In this document: piece after piece, positions 11,632 through 24,157 of the stretch
Layout of the letters: every line of letters starts with the position of its first letter
Position numbering within the stretch: the stretch's first letter is position 1
Source of the DNA: Daphnia carinata
Taxonomy: Eukaryota > Arthropoda > Branchiopoda > Diplostraca > Daphniidae
Reading direction: 5' to 3'
NCBI RefSeq assembly: GCF_022539665.2
Contig: NC_081333.1
Span: forward strand, 4,207,971 to 4,271,970
Length of the DNA stretch: 64,000 nucleotides
The notes under the pieces: model-generated
The model's database searches: none
What the model saw: only the letters and a program-made list of their open reading frames with translations
Told to the model about the DNA's origin: nothing
Program-made: the position numbers and the translations under genes

Positions 11632-13000
11632 TAGTTGTATGTTTATGTATGTATATGTATGTATGTATTGTATTTCTGTTGTGTAAAATAGTGGTGGAAT
11701 TGTGGGAGGTTGGAGGGAAAATATAAAACTATTTCAATTTATGATTGTCTTGTTATTTATATTAACTTTAAGAGGAAAATATATATAGTTCTTGTGGAAC
11801 ACGAACTTGTTATGAAACTTCAATTTAAACTACAAGTCCTAATGGTTACAACATTTACCTTGCCTCATTTTTTCGTTAAAATTAAAAAAGTTCTTTAACT
11901 ACCACAAAGTTTTGCATATCATCCTATTCATATATTTCATAAATATCAAATTCTTGATGTTTGTTATCTCACCGTCATGCGCATTTCTAAAACTTTCCAT
12001 TTAGAACATCTCATTTCCTGAGAAAATCCACAATAATTAAAAAAACCTGCGTTTTATTAACAAGATATAAAATTAGTTTCTTGCTCTTCAAATGCTGTCT
12101 TCGGGATCCTCGCTCAGCTCGATGTTCGAACAGGTCTCTCAATAATCATCAGCTGAATATGTGAAAACTACCAACTTAGAGCACCACAGAATTCGAAATG
12201 GTGTCAGAATAAAAAATGTTCATCCTATATTGGACAACATACATAGAAATTAGTTGATAAGTAAAAGAAACTTTTCCCATTCATACCAAAATATGGGATG
12301 TTGTCATGGATAGAATGTTTCCAAACTGATGATTTGATATTGGCATTGAAGTTTAAGATTCATGTTCGACCTCCACTAAATTGCTCTCCCAAACACCTAA
12401 AGAAAAAAAAAAAGATTACAACTGCTTACAATGCTTAGCTTTGGTTTTGGTAAAATGTTTTTGACGATAAAGGAAACAGATTACCTGAAAAGGTAATGCC
12501 ATTTGCATTACTATACCACATTGCTGTCGAGAGACAATGCTTCTGATATTAAAACATAAATAGCAAGACAATAAACTTCATCAAAAGGCTTCATTCAGTG
12601 TCAATGAGTTGCTAACATGGTCTTGAATTCGACTAAAATGTCGAAGAGCGAAAGATGTAATACAATACTCGGTGTCAATAGTTACAATTGACAACGAGAC
12701 CTTCGTGTAGATTGTCAAGTGTTTTCTACGAGCCAAAAATGTACCAGGCCTAAGAAATGAAATTGCAAGTCTCAAAAAGGATGTTTCTTTGTTTGTAAGG
12801 GAATGGGATGATACTAGTACATCTTAATTTTAAGATGAGGCGTTATATTGTTTAAAGAGCTGATATTATGACAAACACCATTACGTGGCAACTGTAGTTG
12901 CACAATGACGGTGGCAACACCTGTGACAAACTATCTACGTTGCCAGATCGTGAACAAAAAATTTCAACAAAAAGCCGGTTCTAAAATTTAAGCCCGTAAT
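11632..13000. other. Intergenic, no gene seen
   Basis: AT-rich sequence with a short TATG-type repeat near 11640-11665. Nothing here reads as a conserved protein or RNA. Confidence 0.5.
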
Positions 13001-13713
13001 ATTTCTGCTCAATGGCGCTAGCGCTGTAGCGTACTGGCACGCTAGCATTGTATCAAATATTCGGTGTATTTAAAAAATGATTGACTTAATGAAAAAAAAA
13101 TAGCAATTTTCCCGGAATTAGCATTCAATTTTGAGTATATCCTATGATATTCAACCCATTCCGATAAGTGTCAGTTTTTGCAGAAAAAAATTTAAGCCCG
13201 ACTAAATAAGCCTGACTTTTCTTATTTTTTCGTTTTTGGCGTTTAATTAAAAAACCATAAGGTCAATTGGAAAATAACTTTGATTTCCATGATACGCATT
13301 CAATTCTGAATCTAAATTATGTATTTTAAGTCAAATTTAAATATAGGCCAAAAATGAAAAAGTGGGAAGGCTATAAGCTCGTCAAAATCGTGACATCACT
13401 TGGAGAAAATTAATCACAATTTAACGCTGATTCAGAAAAAGCCCTTCGTTTTCGTGTCAAGTTAGCCGTTTTTGAATTACACCGAATATAAAGAAAAGTC
13501 GGGCTTATTTATTTAGTCGGGCTTAAAATTTTTTTCTGTAAAAACCGGCATTCAGCGGAATTGATTGAATATCGCAGGATATACTTAAAATTGAATGCTG
13601 ATTCCGATAAAATTGTTATTTTTTCCATTAAATCAACCATTTTGGAAATACATCGAATATTTCTGCTGCATCGTGCTAGCGCTGTAGCGTACTGCGCGCT
13701 AGCTTTGTGTCAA
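13001..13713. mobile_element. Foldback-type repeat with long inverted arms flanked by a 50-bp direct repeat
   Basis: Left arm about 13056-13220 and right arm about 13490-13660 are imperfect inverted copies: AATTAGCATTCAATTTTGAG on the left against AAAATTGAATGCTGATTCCG on the right, and TTTAAGCCCGACTAAATAAG against its complement near 13500-13530. Outside the arms a roughly 53-bp sequence is repeated in direct orientation (13001-13055 and 13659-13713), both containing GCTAGCGCTGTAGCGTACTG. No coding capacity is visible. Related sequence occurs again at 54.8-56.1 kb, so this is a dispersed family. The class is unknown; a foldback or Helitron-like nonautonomous element are both possible. Confidence 0.65.
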
Positions 13714-13765
13714 CTATGCGAAATACAGTATATTATGGCTGCAAAACAACTTGAGCTACGCTTGT

Positions 13766-13831
13766 TAAGCTCCATAGATGGCCTTGTGTAGAAATAGTGC
13801 TGAACAGCCCCAACGCCATCTATGGAGCTTA
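13766..13831. repeat. Perfect 17-bp inverted repeat
   Basis: TAAGCTCCATAGATGGC at 13766-13782 and its exact reverse complement at 13815-13831, separated by 32 bp. Confidence 0.9.
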
Positions 13832-14068
13832 GCATTCGAAGATCAATATTATACTTGATGCCTGAATCACGAACACTACATGTTATCCGTTAGACGATTG
13901 ACCATCTATCAGGGGAAATCATACTGATGGTGGTTTTTCATCTATATAGAATCTCTAGAGAAGTTTTGTTTTTCCTTTTATTTACGTACGTAAACAACCA
14001 AACATAACAGAATTGTCGTAAACTCCCTTTAAATTTCTTAGATTTTAATGAATTATTCAGTTTTTTAC

Positions 14069-16242
14069 TCAATAAAGGTTGTCCAAATCCGTGCCATTTT
14101 TCATCGGTGAGGCCAATTCCACTTTGATTGAATACCAAATTTTCTTTGAGCGGAGGTAACTGAAGTTGTTGTCAAACTCCACCACATCTTTGACAAGAAA
14201 ATTCATCAATTAAGAAAAAAAAATAAAAGAAGTGATGTCATCAACTTACAGACACCATTTTCGTCACAGCGTAATTCTCCTTCTTCCGTCGACATATCGC
14301 AATCGACTCTATCATAAAAAATGACTGGAATCAGTTCACCTTCTTTCTTCCGGTATATGGCGAATGTAATGTCCCCCTCTTCGGAATGGAAATCCCATCT
14401 GGAAAAACAGAAGAAAAATTAGTAATTCAATTCATCTCATCGCATCGTCCCAACATCAATAATTTACTTAAGAACGGATCCAACTTGCATGACTGGGAAT
14501 TCCAACTGCTCTTTGGAACCACTAGAAACCGTCAAAGACTTTTTATTGGTAGTGTCAGGCTTGCCGGCAAAATAATAAGACTTTGGAACTTCTCCTCCCA
14601 TATTAACCTACAATTTTAAAAGAATTCAATGGGGGAAAAAACCACGGCTTAACTTGTAAAAATCCTACCATTGCAACGCAATTAGGGTTTCCGTCCGGAT
14701 CAGTCAAAGTTCCTCCGTATGCGACAGGTAATTCTTCCGGATTTACTTCGGTTAATATGGCTGGTTTCCACTGTTGTGAGTCATGGCCGTAGATTTGAAT
14801 CTTATTTCTGGTTCGCTCGTTCAAAAACGGCTTTATCATGGAAAATCCAATGGAAAATATGGTCGGTGCTGCAAGCGATCAATATTTGAAAAATTTCCCC
14901 TTTTAATTTATCCTGAAATTTACCGTTAATGACGAATACACGATGAAGATATTCGGGATAGTTTGCTTCGTAAATCTGTACCAGTTTAACAGCCGATTCC
15001 ATAGCTAAAAGAAATTGATTAAACATTGAATGTATCATGTAAAATCCTGACTCTCATTTCACGAGGACGTTTCGCCTCCCTAATTATCTGATGAATACCT
15101 TGCTTGTTTGTGATGTGTTGCATAGAGAAACCTTCCATGTCGAAGATGATGGTTGATTGTACTATAGCGTCGGGAGAACGCTTATATTTCCCGGGATTAG
15201 ACGTGACTAGCCAGATGCTGCTCTCAACCAAATGAATAACTTTCATGACGTAATCTCTTTTTTTGGTTGAACGCAGGATACCCTTCATATCCGTTCTTCC
15301 ATACCGGACGACCCAGACTGCAATCAATTGCTATTTAAGCTTGCGAATTACTGTTTCTGAGTTGTAAAGATTCTTACGAGGATTTAAATACTTGTCCCGT
15401 CCGACAAAACCAGCAGGGAAAAATTTGGCCAACACTTCTGGTGGTTTGTAATCGTCAAGAAGCGTATCGATTTTGTATTTCCGGCGCCAATCCAATGACT
15501 ATTTCATAAATAAAACGAATTGTTACGCTAAGAATGATTTAACTTGAGATTACGGATGATCTTACATTGCGCAGCATTTTGCCGCCTCTGGCCAAATCAA
15601 AGTCACGGGCTAAAACAAATTAAAGAAAAAATATTATATAAAAATAAATAAATGCAGTTTTTCCTCTACCGTACCGATAAGCCAACGTATAAGGTAAGCA
15701 TCTTCCGAATCGGGTAGTTGACAATCTTTCAATTCTTCCCGGAACTATAAGCGAAAAAAAGGAGAAAACACACAAATGGAATCACATGTAGTGCGGAAGA
15801 GAAAACACGTGTCTGAAACTGATTTCCCTTCAAGTATCTTTTCCTGAGGGCAATACGCCTTAATTCGAAACTTGGAAATGACACCGAGATTTCACATTAG
15901 AACTCATTTAACTATTCCTTTTCTTTTGTACAAATTGTTCACCACCGTGAGAGCAAAGAGAAAGCTAATTGAGAGCCACAATGGTTGCGGAAATGAATAA
16001 AGACGGTAGTTGCATCCCGCCTTGCGATAAAAAGAAAGTACAAAACAAAAATTTCACTAGTTTAAAAACTGAAGACGCAAAAGAATGTTGTGCCACAAAC
16101 ACGAAAAAACTTGCTAAGTTTAACGGATGGTTGAACTGTCCGTCACGTGTGAATACACATAGCTCCTACACAGATACAAGGGAAAAACACTTACCTGCTT
16201 TAATACAGCTTTTTGTTTGTCGCTGAACTGATTAAGATCCAT
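14069..16242 (-). CDS. SEC14L: SEC14-like protein B (CRAL-TRIO + GOLD)
   Basis: Exons on the minus strand: 16242-16195, 15744-15675, 15609-15566, 15498-15378, 15317-15099, 15004-14924, 14868-14669, 14607-14468, 14398-14250, 14187-14069; 396 aa. Every exon has exactly the length of its counterpart in gene A, including the last (119 nt). N-terminus MDLNQFSDKQKAVLKQ; CRAL-TRIO core with WVVRYGRTDMKGILRST and FDMEGFSMQHIT; YGGTLTDPDGNPNCVAM; GOLD part with WDFHSEEGDITFAIY and VVEFDNNFSYLRSKKIWYSI. All introns are GT-AG. The start is the Met at the same position as in the paralogs. Function by family: binding and transfer of a hydrophobic ligand. A separate small open frame ends 26 bases upstream of this start. 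Confidence 0.93.
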
Positions 16243-16268
16243 TATGTGTAGCGGACGTTCACAGATTT

Positions 16269-16514
16269 TTAATCAAGAACAGCCAAAAACGTCGCCTTTC
16301 CGTATTTTCGGTTAGCTTGCTTTGGACGTACTCGTACGAAGAAAAGGAAACTTTCTCCTGCATGCCCAACGGGAACTGGAAAATAACCGACTTCCCAAAC
16401 CAAAATGGAACCATCTACCGGTACCTGTTTGAGTTTGTTTTCGATCCGGAAGGCCTTGATTGAGTTGACTTTGGCCTTAATCGACTCCAGATAAGATTGA
16501 AGCGTTGCGGTCAA
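16269..16514 (-). CDS. Possible small open frame just upstream of SEC14L-B
   Basis: An 81-codon frame (MTATLQSYLESIKAKV... ending FLAVLD) on the same strand as SEC14L-B, with its stop 26 bases before that start codon. Composition looks protein-like (amphipathic N-terminal helix, then a stretch such as GSILVWEVGYFPVPVGHAG), but I recognise no family and the other array genes have no counterpart. It could be a small gene, a large upstream open frame in the SEC14L-B leader, or a remnant exon. Confidence 0.25.
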   Translation of the reverse strand: MTATLQSYLESIKAKVNSIKAFRIENKLKQVPVDGSILVWEVGYFPVPVGHAGESFLFFVRVRPKQANRKYGKATFLAVLD

Positions 16515-17004
16515 ATATCAAGGGTTGTAACTACTAGACGTCTAGTAAACTTTGCGATTAGTAACTTTCTGTTGGCGTTACTTGGTGATTACTTTAAGAA
16601 AACTGAGACTACTACACTGATGAAAACTCGCCTTGTTTGTAGACCTTTCAACAGAGTTGCCATCCCCCAAAATGGTTCCTAACAATTTTTCCTTGTTTTT
16701 TTTTTTTTTACTTACCCGAGGGAGAACTGAATGGCCCTTCTATGTGGGCAGGTGTATCAGGGTGATCGAATGTGCGGTCGACTCTTGGGATATAAAAACC
16801 AGGTATTGCTATGCCTACTGGGGTAGCCTTCAAGAAGGAAAAGCCCTTGTGCCTTCACCTCATTTTAGTGACAGGATGGACAATAGATTGAGGATTATTT
16901 ACTTTCCATATTTCCGGTGTTTGATGAGGAACAAAAACGGGATAGGCGTGTATTCAATTCTACCTAGAAAACATTATTTTTCATGTTAAATAAAACTTGC
17001 GCGT
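16515..17004. other. Intergenic between SEC14L-C and the frame upstream of SEC14L-B
   Basis: Contains a perfect 16-bp palindrome TACTAGACGTCTAGTA at 16532-16547. Nothing else identified. Confidence 0.5.
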
Positions 17005-18926
17005 TTAGAGCGAGTCGAAACGGTTGCAATTTTCCATCTTGGATGAAAAGGATTCCACTTTAACCGAGTACCAAACCTTCTTGGAGCGGAGGTAACTGAA
17101 GTTATTGTCGAACTCGACCACATCTTAAATTGTTCAGCAAATTATTTAAGCGTAAATTCAAATTAAGCTATTTTAGAAACTAAACTTACAAACACCAGTT
17201 TCGTCGCAGATGATTTCACCTTCCTCAGCCGATATTTGGCACTCGATTCTTTCGTGAGGGACGATCGGGATTAATTCGTTTTCTCTTTTGCGATACACGG
17301 CAAAACATATGTCGCTATCTTCACAGTGAAAATTCCATCTTGTGTTTTAAAAGAAAATGTATTAAATCTTCCTTAACTGCAAAAATGTCTCCTTAACCAA
17401 GACAACTTACTTTAGTACATCACCTTGGTGTTCGACTTGAAATTCAAGGTGTTCCTTACTTCCGCTAGCAATTGTCAACGATTTCTTATTAGATGTATCA
17501 GGTTTACCACTGAAATAATATGATTTTGGAACTTCTCCTCCCATGTTAACCTTCATTTAAAAAAAAAATATATTTATTAAATGTGTGGACTTCTAATGTA
17601 GTAGCTTGCCATTGTAATGCAATTGGGGTTTCCATCAGGATCGGTTAGAGTTCCTCCGTAGCAAACGGGCAACTCTTCCGGATCGACTTCCGCCAGAATG
17701 GCAGCTTTCCATTGTTTAGGCTCGTGACTAAAGATACTGATTTTATTTCTGGTCCGTTCGTGAATAAATGGTTTTAAAATCGGGTAGCCAATGCTAAAAA
17801 TCTTGGGTGCTGCAATCAACCGTTAAGAGTATGTTTCATAACACAAATTTTTGTATTTAATCAACTTACCGTTGATTACGAAAACACGACTGAGACATTC
17901 CGGGTAATTTGCTTCGTATATCTGAATGATTTTAATGGCAGCATCAACAGCTATGTAAATAAACCAATATCAAATGTGTTAGTTTTATGAACACGAACGA
18001 CAAAATCTCGTTTCATAGCAAAGAATTGATTTCGCTAGTTGAAATCCAAAACTAAACAAACGTTCACTCCTGAAAATTAAAAGGATTCGAATATGGCTTA
18101 TTTACCTTGCTTATTAGTGATGTGTTGCATGGATAAATCTTCCAAGTCAAAGATAATGGTCGTTTGCACGATGGCACCGGGTGAACGTTTGTATTTCTGC
18201 GGGTCTGACGTGACACGCCAGATACTCGTTTCAACCAGGTAAACGACGTACATGACAAAGTCTTTTTTCTTGGTAGAACGTAGGATGCCCTTCATGTCCG
18301 ACTTTCCGTATCTGGTAATCCACACTGAAAAATGAATAACATTATTCGCTATTCCATTAATTTGGTTAACGATTAGGATGTCGTACGTACAAGGACTTTG
18401 CAGCTTGTCCCGGCCAACGAAACCCGCAGAAAAGTATTTCCTAAGCACGTCTGGTGGTTTAAAATCTTCACGGAGGCTGTCGATTTTGTACCGCCGTCGC
18501 CATTCTAATGACTTTACATCCAAATACATTTAAATATTCAACTTTCTTTTATCATTCGAGTCGTACTTACATTTCGTAACATTTTTTCGGCTTTGGTCAA
18601 ATCAAAATCTCGAGCTAAAAATAAAACAAAACGTAAAATTCCGTGTTATGTGATACGGTAATTGCTAATCATTACCAATAAGCCAACGAGCGAGGTAGGC
18701 ATCTTCGGAATTAGGTAATTGACAATCTCTGACTGCCTCTCGAAACTAGATAAGGTAAAGCAATTATCGACATTTGTCACACTACACATCCACCTAATTT
18801 CTGAAAAATTCTTTCGCTATGTTAAACACAAATACAATATCTTGACAAGTACGTAGTACATAACAAGGAACTATTTACCTGTTTCAGAATATCCAATTGC
18901 TTATCGTTGAACTGTGTGACATCCAT
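17005..18926 (-). CDS. SEC14L: SEC14-like protein C (CRAL-TRIO + GOLD)
   Basis: Exons on the minus strand: 18926-18879, 18745-18676, 18614-18571, 18511-18391, 18324-18106, 17950-17870, 17809-17610, 17550-17411, 17338-17190, 17123-17005; 396 aa, exon lengths identical to genes A and B. N-terminus MDVTQFNDKQLDILKQ; CRAL-TRIO core SLEWRRRYKIDSLREDF, FSAGFVGRDK, WITRYGKSDMKGILRS, FDLEDLSMQHIT; YGGTLTDPDGNPNCITM; GOLD with WNFHCEDSDICFAVY (Asn and Cys where the others have Asp and Ser) and VVEFDNNFSYLRSKKVWYSV. The intron after exon 7 starts with GC (GCAAGC) rather than GT. The 133-bp first intron is the shortest first intron in the array. Confidence 0.93.
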
Positions 18927-19572
18927 CTTTGCGATGTGAACAAGAATAGGAGCGATCGATTTGAATTCAAATCGACAAATGCAACGTCTTTCTCACAACT
19001 GTTTGTTACGGTTCTCTGTGGAGAAATGAAGCCTTGCGCAAAGTAACTCGAGTAAGCAGCAAGTTTCTTTTCTACCCCATGAAAAACGAAAACTGGAACT
19101 TGCGCAACGAACTTACCACATATTGCAACAAGTCTTTTGTACGGGATCTTAACGATATCTTTCGACAACAAAGAAGTGAAACAACTCACCTGTTAATATG
19201 GACACAGACTGGGCAAACAACCGTATGAAATTCGTGAGCAAAAATCTGGGGGTATGGTAGCATTCCTCTTCCTTCGGTAGCAATAGACGTCGTGCATCCA
19301 AAAGCGTAATCGGAAATAGTGAGGATACAGGTTTAAAGAAGATCGGAACACGAATTACTGCCAATGTTAATGACATAGCTTTACATCCGGATTAGCACCG
19401 AGTGTACTCGGATAATTAAATACCAAAAGATCGGACTGCAAAAGCAGCGTGCAGATGTCATCAACTCATTTATATTTCCATGTTTTTCTGAATTTTCATT
19501 GAAAATTTTTTGCCCACTAATTATGATAACCAAAACAGCTTTCGTCATCATTTTTTTCAACTGTTCCATTCC
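18927..19572. other. Intergenic between SEC14L-D and SEC14L-C
   Basis: Short AT-rich spacer, presumably the 5' region of C and 3' region of D. No feature identified. Confidence 0.5.
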
Positions 19573-21908
19573 CTAATCCAATGCAATCCCATCTGCACCT
19601 CTTACCGCGGCTGATTCCACCGAAATCGCGTACCAAACCTTCTTTGAACGGAGGTAACTAAAGCCGTTATCGAACTCGACGACGTCTAGACACAAGAAAA
19701 ACCCAACAGTTGAATTTAAAATGGAAAACATGCCGCTTGTAGATTAAACAGTTACTTACAGACACCGGTTTCATCGCAATCAAGTTCTCCTTCTTCAGGG
19801 GACATCTGACAATCAACTCGATCAGAGGGAACGATCGGAATCAGTGCACTTTCTTGTTTCCGGTACACGGCAAACGCAATATCGCCATCTTCGCAATGGA
19901 AATTCCACCTTGGATTCATTGTTTAAAAAGAAAATATTTTATGAATTGCATTATCCTGTGACAATAAAGAGAAACTAATTTACTTTAAAACGCTGCCAGC
20001 TTTATCCACTTGGAATTCCAATTGCTCCTTGGAACCACTCGAAACGGACAACGTTTTCTTATTAGCCGTGTCCGGTTTGCAGCTAAAGTAATAAGATTTT
20101 GGAACTTCCCCTCCCATATTCACCTGCATTTGATGGAATTAATAATTGTAATATAGATTATTTAAAAAAAAAAAAAAAAAAAGAAAACTTGCTATTGTTA
20201 TGCAGTCAGGGTTGCCATCGGGGTCGGTCATAGTTCCTCCGTATGCGGCCGGCAATTCTTCCGGATCAACTTCAGCCAAAATGGCAGCTTTCCACTGTTT
20301 CGAATCGTGACCAAAGATTTTGATCTTATCCCTGGTGCGTTCGTGGATGAATGGCTTCAGTATGGGATAGGCAATGCTGAAGACCTTGGGAGCTGTAACA
20401 CGTCGTTTAAAGACCTTTCAGGTAAAACAGGTAAGCAATTCCAGCGTATAAACTACGTACCGTTAATGACGAATACACGGCTGAGATATTCAGGATAGTT
20501 GGCTTCATAGATTTGAATAATTTTTATGGCAGCATCCACAGCTAAATGACATCAAAGAACAATTCACCATTAAATGGGTTATTAAGTGTGAAGCACGTTC
20601 GAAAATCACGCGCATTTGCAAGAATTTTCCAGCCGAAGAAAGCGTAAGGAATTCTATTACAACGCTCTCTAGTTTTTACTTGTTACGTCACTCCTTTCAA
20701 TTGTTTCAGCGGACCAAAGTATTGAGCTTTTCAGCTAGGACACGTCTGTTACACACTCAGATGTATTTACCTTGCTTGTTAGTTATGTGCTGCATCGATA
20801 AACCTTCCAAGTCGAAGATAACAGTGGTTTGAACCATAGTATCCGGAGAACGTTTATACTTTTTCGGATCAGAAATGACTCGCCAAATGCTGGTCTCCAC
20901 CAGGTAGACAACGTACATGATGAAGTCTCTCTTTTTGGCAGAGCGCAAAATGCCTTTCATATCCATCCTTCCGTATCGCGTAATCCATACTGCAAAAATA
21001 AAAAAAAAAAAAAAAAAAAGAATATGATATCTTTCACCTATCATCATATTAGAAAACAAAGAATTTGTTTAAAGAAAGTTGATTACAAGGACTTTGCGTT
21101 TTATCCCGACCAACCAAACTCGCAGACACGTAGTTGGTTAACACTTCCGACGGTTTAAGATCATCCCGAATGGTGTCGATTTTGTGTTGACGACGCCATT
21201 CCAACGACTACAGTTTAATTGTTAAGAACAGCGAATTAATTTAACGTGGAAAACAAACATTCTTAGGGATTGTATAAACTACTTACAGTGCGAAGCATTT
21301 TTTCAGCTTTAGGAATGTCGAAATCGCGGGCTAAATAGTTTATAAAGTATTAAGAAATTAAAGACGTCAAAATTTTATTCAACAAGATAACGCATTATAC
21401 CAATCAGCCAACGTGCAAGGTACGCATCTTCAGAGTTAGGCAGTTGACAGTCTTTGATTGTCTCGCGAAACTGTCAGTAAACGAAACATAGTCAGTCATA
21501 CGCGGGCGTGCATCAAAGATAAGTGTGAGATCAAAAAGGTAAATAAATAAGTTGGATCAGATCTAAAGCTCGTCCAGCATGAAGCTGTGTTATTGATATA
21601 GTTTTAAAATGGGCAAAACCCAATTTACAGCACGATATAAAGGGTGACATAACGCAGAACACAAGTATCAAACAGATCAATAACTTTTAGCACTGAATTA
21701 AGTCCTTCTATCCAGCTGAATAAATCACGAATTTAGTATTAGCGATCTACCAAGGTAGCACAGCAATACTACATTTATTAATTAAATGAACTTAAAATAT
21801 GCATCAGTTCCTCATAATGAAATAGGATTCAAAAGAACAAATAGAAGTTTTAAAGAATACCTGTTTTAAAATGGCCTTTTGGCTACCACTTAACTGATTG
21901 AGATCCAT
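19573..21908 (-). CDS. SEC14L: SEC14-like protein D (CRAL-TRIO + GOLD)
   Basis: Exons on the minus strand: 21908-21861, 21470-21401, 21330-21287, 21207-21087, 20989-20771, 20541-20461, 20392-20193, 20123-19984, 19908-19760, 19685-19573; 1185 nt, 394 aa. Same exon lengths as A-C except the last, two codons shorter. N-terminus MDLNQLSGSQKAILKQ; CRAL-TRIO core with WITRYGRMDMKGILRSA and FDLEGLSMQHIT; YGGTMTDPDGNPDCITI; GOLD with VNMGGEVPKSYYFSCKPDT and VVEFDNGFSYLRSKKVWYAI; C-terminus GADGIALD. The intron after exon 7 has a GC donor (GCAAGT) next to an A run of about 18. Family role: hydrophobic ligand binding. Confidence 0.93.
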
Positions 21909-24157
21909 CTCTTGAGACAGCACAAAGTAGTGACTGAGGCAAAAACAGCAAATGCGATTCCTCTTTGTGACGTTCAGATTGTTTAATGTAAATATATTGA
22001 TCGAATATTCTTATCCATCGATGCGATTAGATAAAACTGTCTAGTTTGGTGGGTACATGAACGCAACTGTCCCCGGGTATACATGTTCTATCTCTTTATC
22101 TATTTTCATAACCATCAGTCGAATGCGTTAATGCAACATTTTGATAAAACTAATTCCAATTAAAAGTTCAAGTGCTCCTCCCTTCCTGGAGCTATTTCCC
22201 CTGCGCTCAAATAACAAGTGATCTTTGAACGGAAGACATCCAGAGAAACCTACCTACCTATCGAATGTTATTGTCACGAACGTAATGGCTCCGTTGACAA
22301 ACGCGAATCTTTCCGTATCAGTGAATGGTGGGCGATTGCACCAGGAGACCATTTGAACTTCCTTTCGTGACCTTAAGATAATTACTTATTTCAATTACAG
22401 GTAATTAACGGAAGCATTTTTGTTATTCTATTGTACATACAAGCAAAACGAAGCATCTCCCCTACAATCACGTGCTACAGTACGTGGGAAAAGCAAAATG
22501 TAACGCAGAACTTAACACATGAAATGTAATAAAACGTGACGGCTTTACTACACCACGGTCTTTTACTACACCACGAAACTACTGAGAAACGGCAAAAGTC
22601 AACCACATAGAATAAGAAAAGAGTTTACGAATTTCCAGGTAACCACACCAGAATAATAAGCAAATACGAAGTTTAACTCTAAGACTTTCGCAATTCTCCT
22701 CGCACGGCTGCATTTCTTCCAATAGCGAAAGGCACGTCATACGCAACGATTGCAAACAAAATAAATAGAGCGAAAACAAAAAAAGAGAAATTGAAACGAC
22801 GTTACAGTTTCATGATTTTATACATAGACTGTAAAGAACGAGATGAGCCCAGACGCAGATGGGAAACAGATCCAATGGAAAGCCAAGAAGTACAGCGACA
22901 TCTATTTTTAAGACATCTGTGCTATTACTTTGTGCTTAGTTCCGAAAATACGTAATTCAAAAGTGGCTAAAAAATGGCTTTCAGAAGTTTGGTATAAGCC
23001 ATTTGCAAACTCGGTTTCTTATCTCCTAAAAATTCCTTACAAGAGAAACGAATATCAATGGGTTTTACCTATTTGAAGTAGTTCTAGCTGGTCGCCCGTC
23101 CAGCTGGCCTAAATCTGTCCAGCATCATCCGCCTTTGACTTGACGAACAGATGGTGGACTTTTAATCAAACACACAAAGGCTTAAGAATGATTTACACAA
23201 ACATATAAATTGAAAACTATGTGACTTTGGTTTTAGTTTAATAAGACGTATTGTTAGATACAATCTTTGATCAGCATTGAAACGGAAACAGAGGTCAGTT
23301 ACGACTACGATGAAAAGGCGTGTCGTTGCACTTGTCTCTTCCGAAACAATGTGACGATTTTAGTACGTTCTGACATAAGTAAGCAAAATTCAAACCCAAC
23401 CTCTTTGTTTCAGAAAATGATAGCCTATCCCCTACACGTGTTTATGTCTAACCTTGTGCCCATTATCTACAAAAATGGAAATTTTGGGGGAACGGTACGA
23501 ATAAATAAAAGGACGTTCATGTCGTGTTTTCCTCCTAGAGATATTTTCTTATTACATCAATTTTTTTTCCAGTTTTTAGTATTTCTTCTAAGCAATTAGA
23601 TATCTTAGGCTTTGGGAGATACGATGTTATGTTTCTCCACCTGCAATAAGGCCTTAGAGCATCATCCAACCCAATCAGGATTTTATCAGCCATTGTTATC
23701 CACCATGACACGCACTACACAATTGCACATAGTACATATTATGCCATAAATTATGTGATTGCCGTTGTGTTTTACTACTCACCCTTTAGCGTTCCCTTTA
23801 GCCTTATGCCTGCTTTGGACGCAATTGGAATTAATGTTGTGCCGGATTGCCATTCTTTTGACACATGGGAATGTGCGTGTATCACAGAGAACATTTAGCC
23901 GACGGATCCGCCATGCAATAAACTTTTTGTTCTTGTGATTCGGTTGTAAAACAGTTCGTACGAGACAACGGTTACGTTAGGTTCAATGCCAAAATAATTT
24001 AATTCATAAAACTTTCGTCACAAGTGAACAAAAACGAATTCGTTTATTGACCTTTAGTGCATTAATTGCTTCATTTCATGGTTATGGGGCACCCGTCATC
24101 TACAGATTTACTACGTAACAGCAGAAATTCACTTTTCGTAATTAATTTCATTCCCTG
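21909..24157. other. Intergenic between SEC14L-E and SEC14L-D
   Basis: 2.2 kb without a convincing gene. A 14-bp direct repeat TTTACTACACCACG is present at 22544-22557 and 22562-22575. Frames of 66 and 110 codons (22579-22779 minus, 23267-23599 plus) show no recognisable protein. Confidence 0.5.

Noticed and set aside
16532..16547. Perfect 16-bp palindrome TACTAGACGTCTAGTA
   Set aside because: About one perfect 16-bp palindrome is expected by chance in 64 kb; no second copy seen.
22544..22575. 14-bp direct repeat as a mobile-element footprint
   Set aside because: Too short and closely spaced, with no element between the copies; probably a small slippage duplication.
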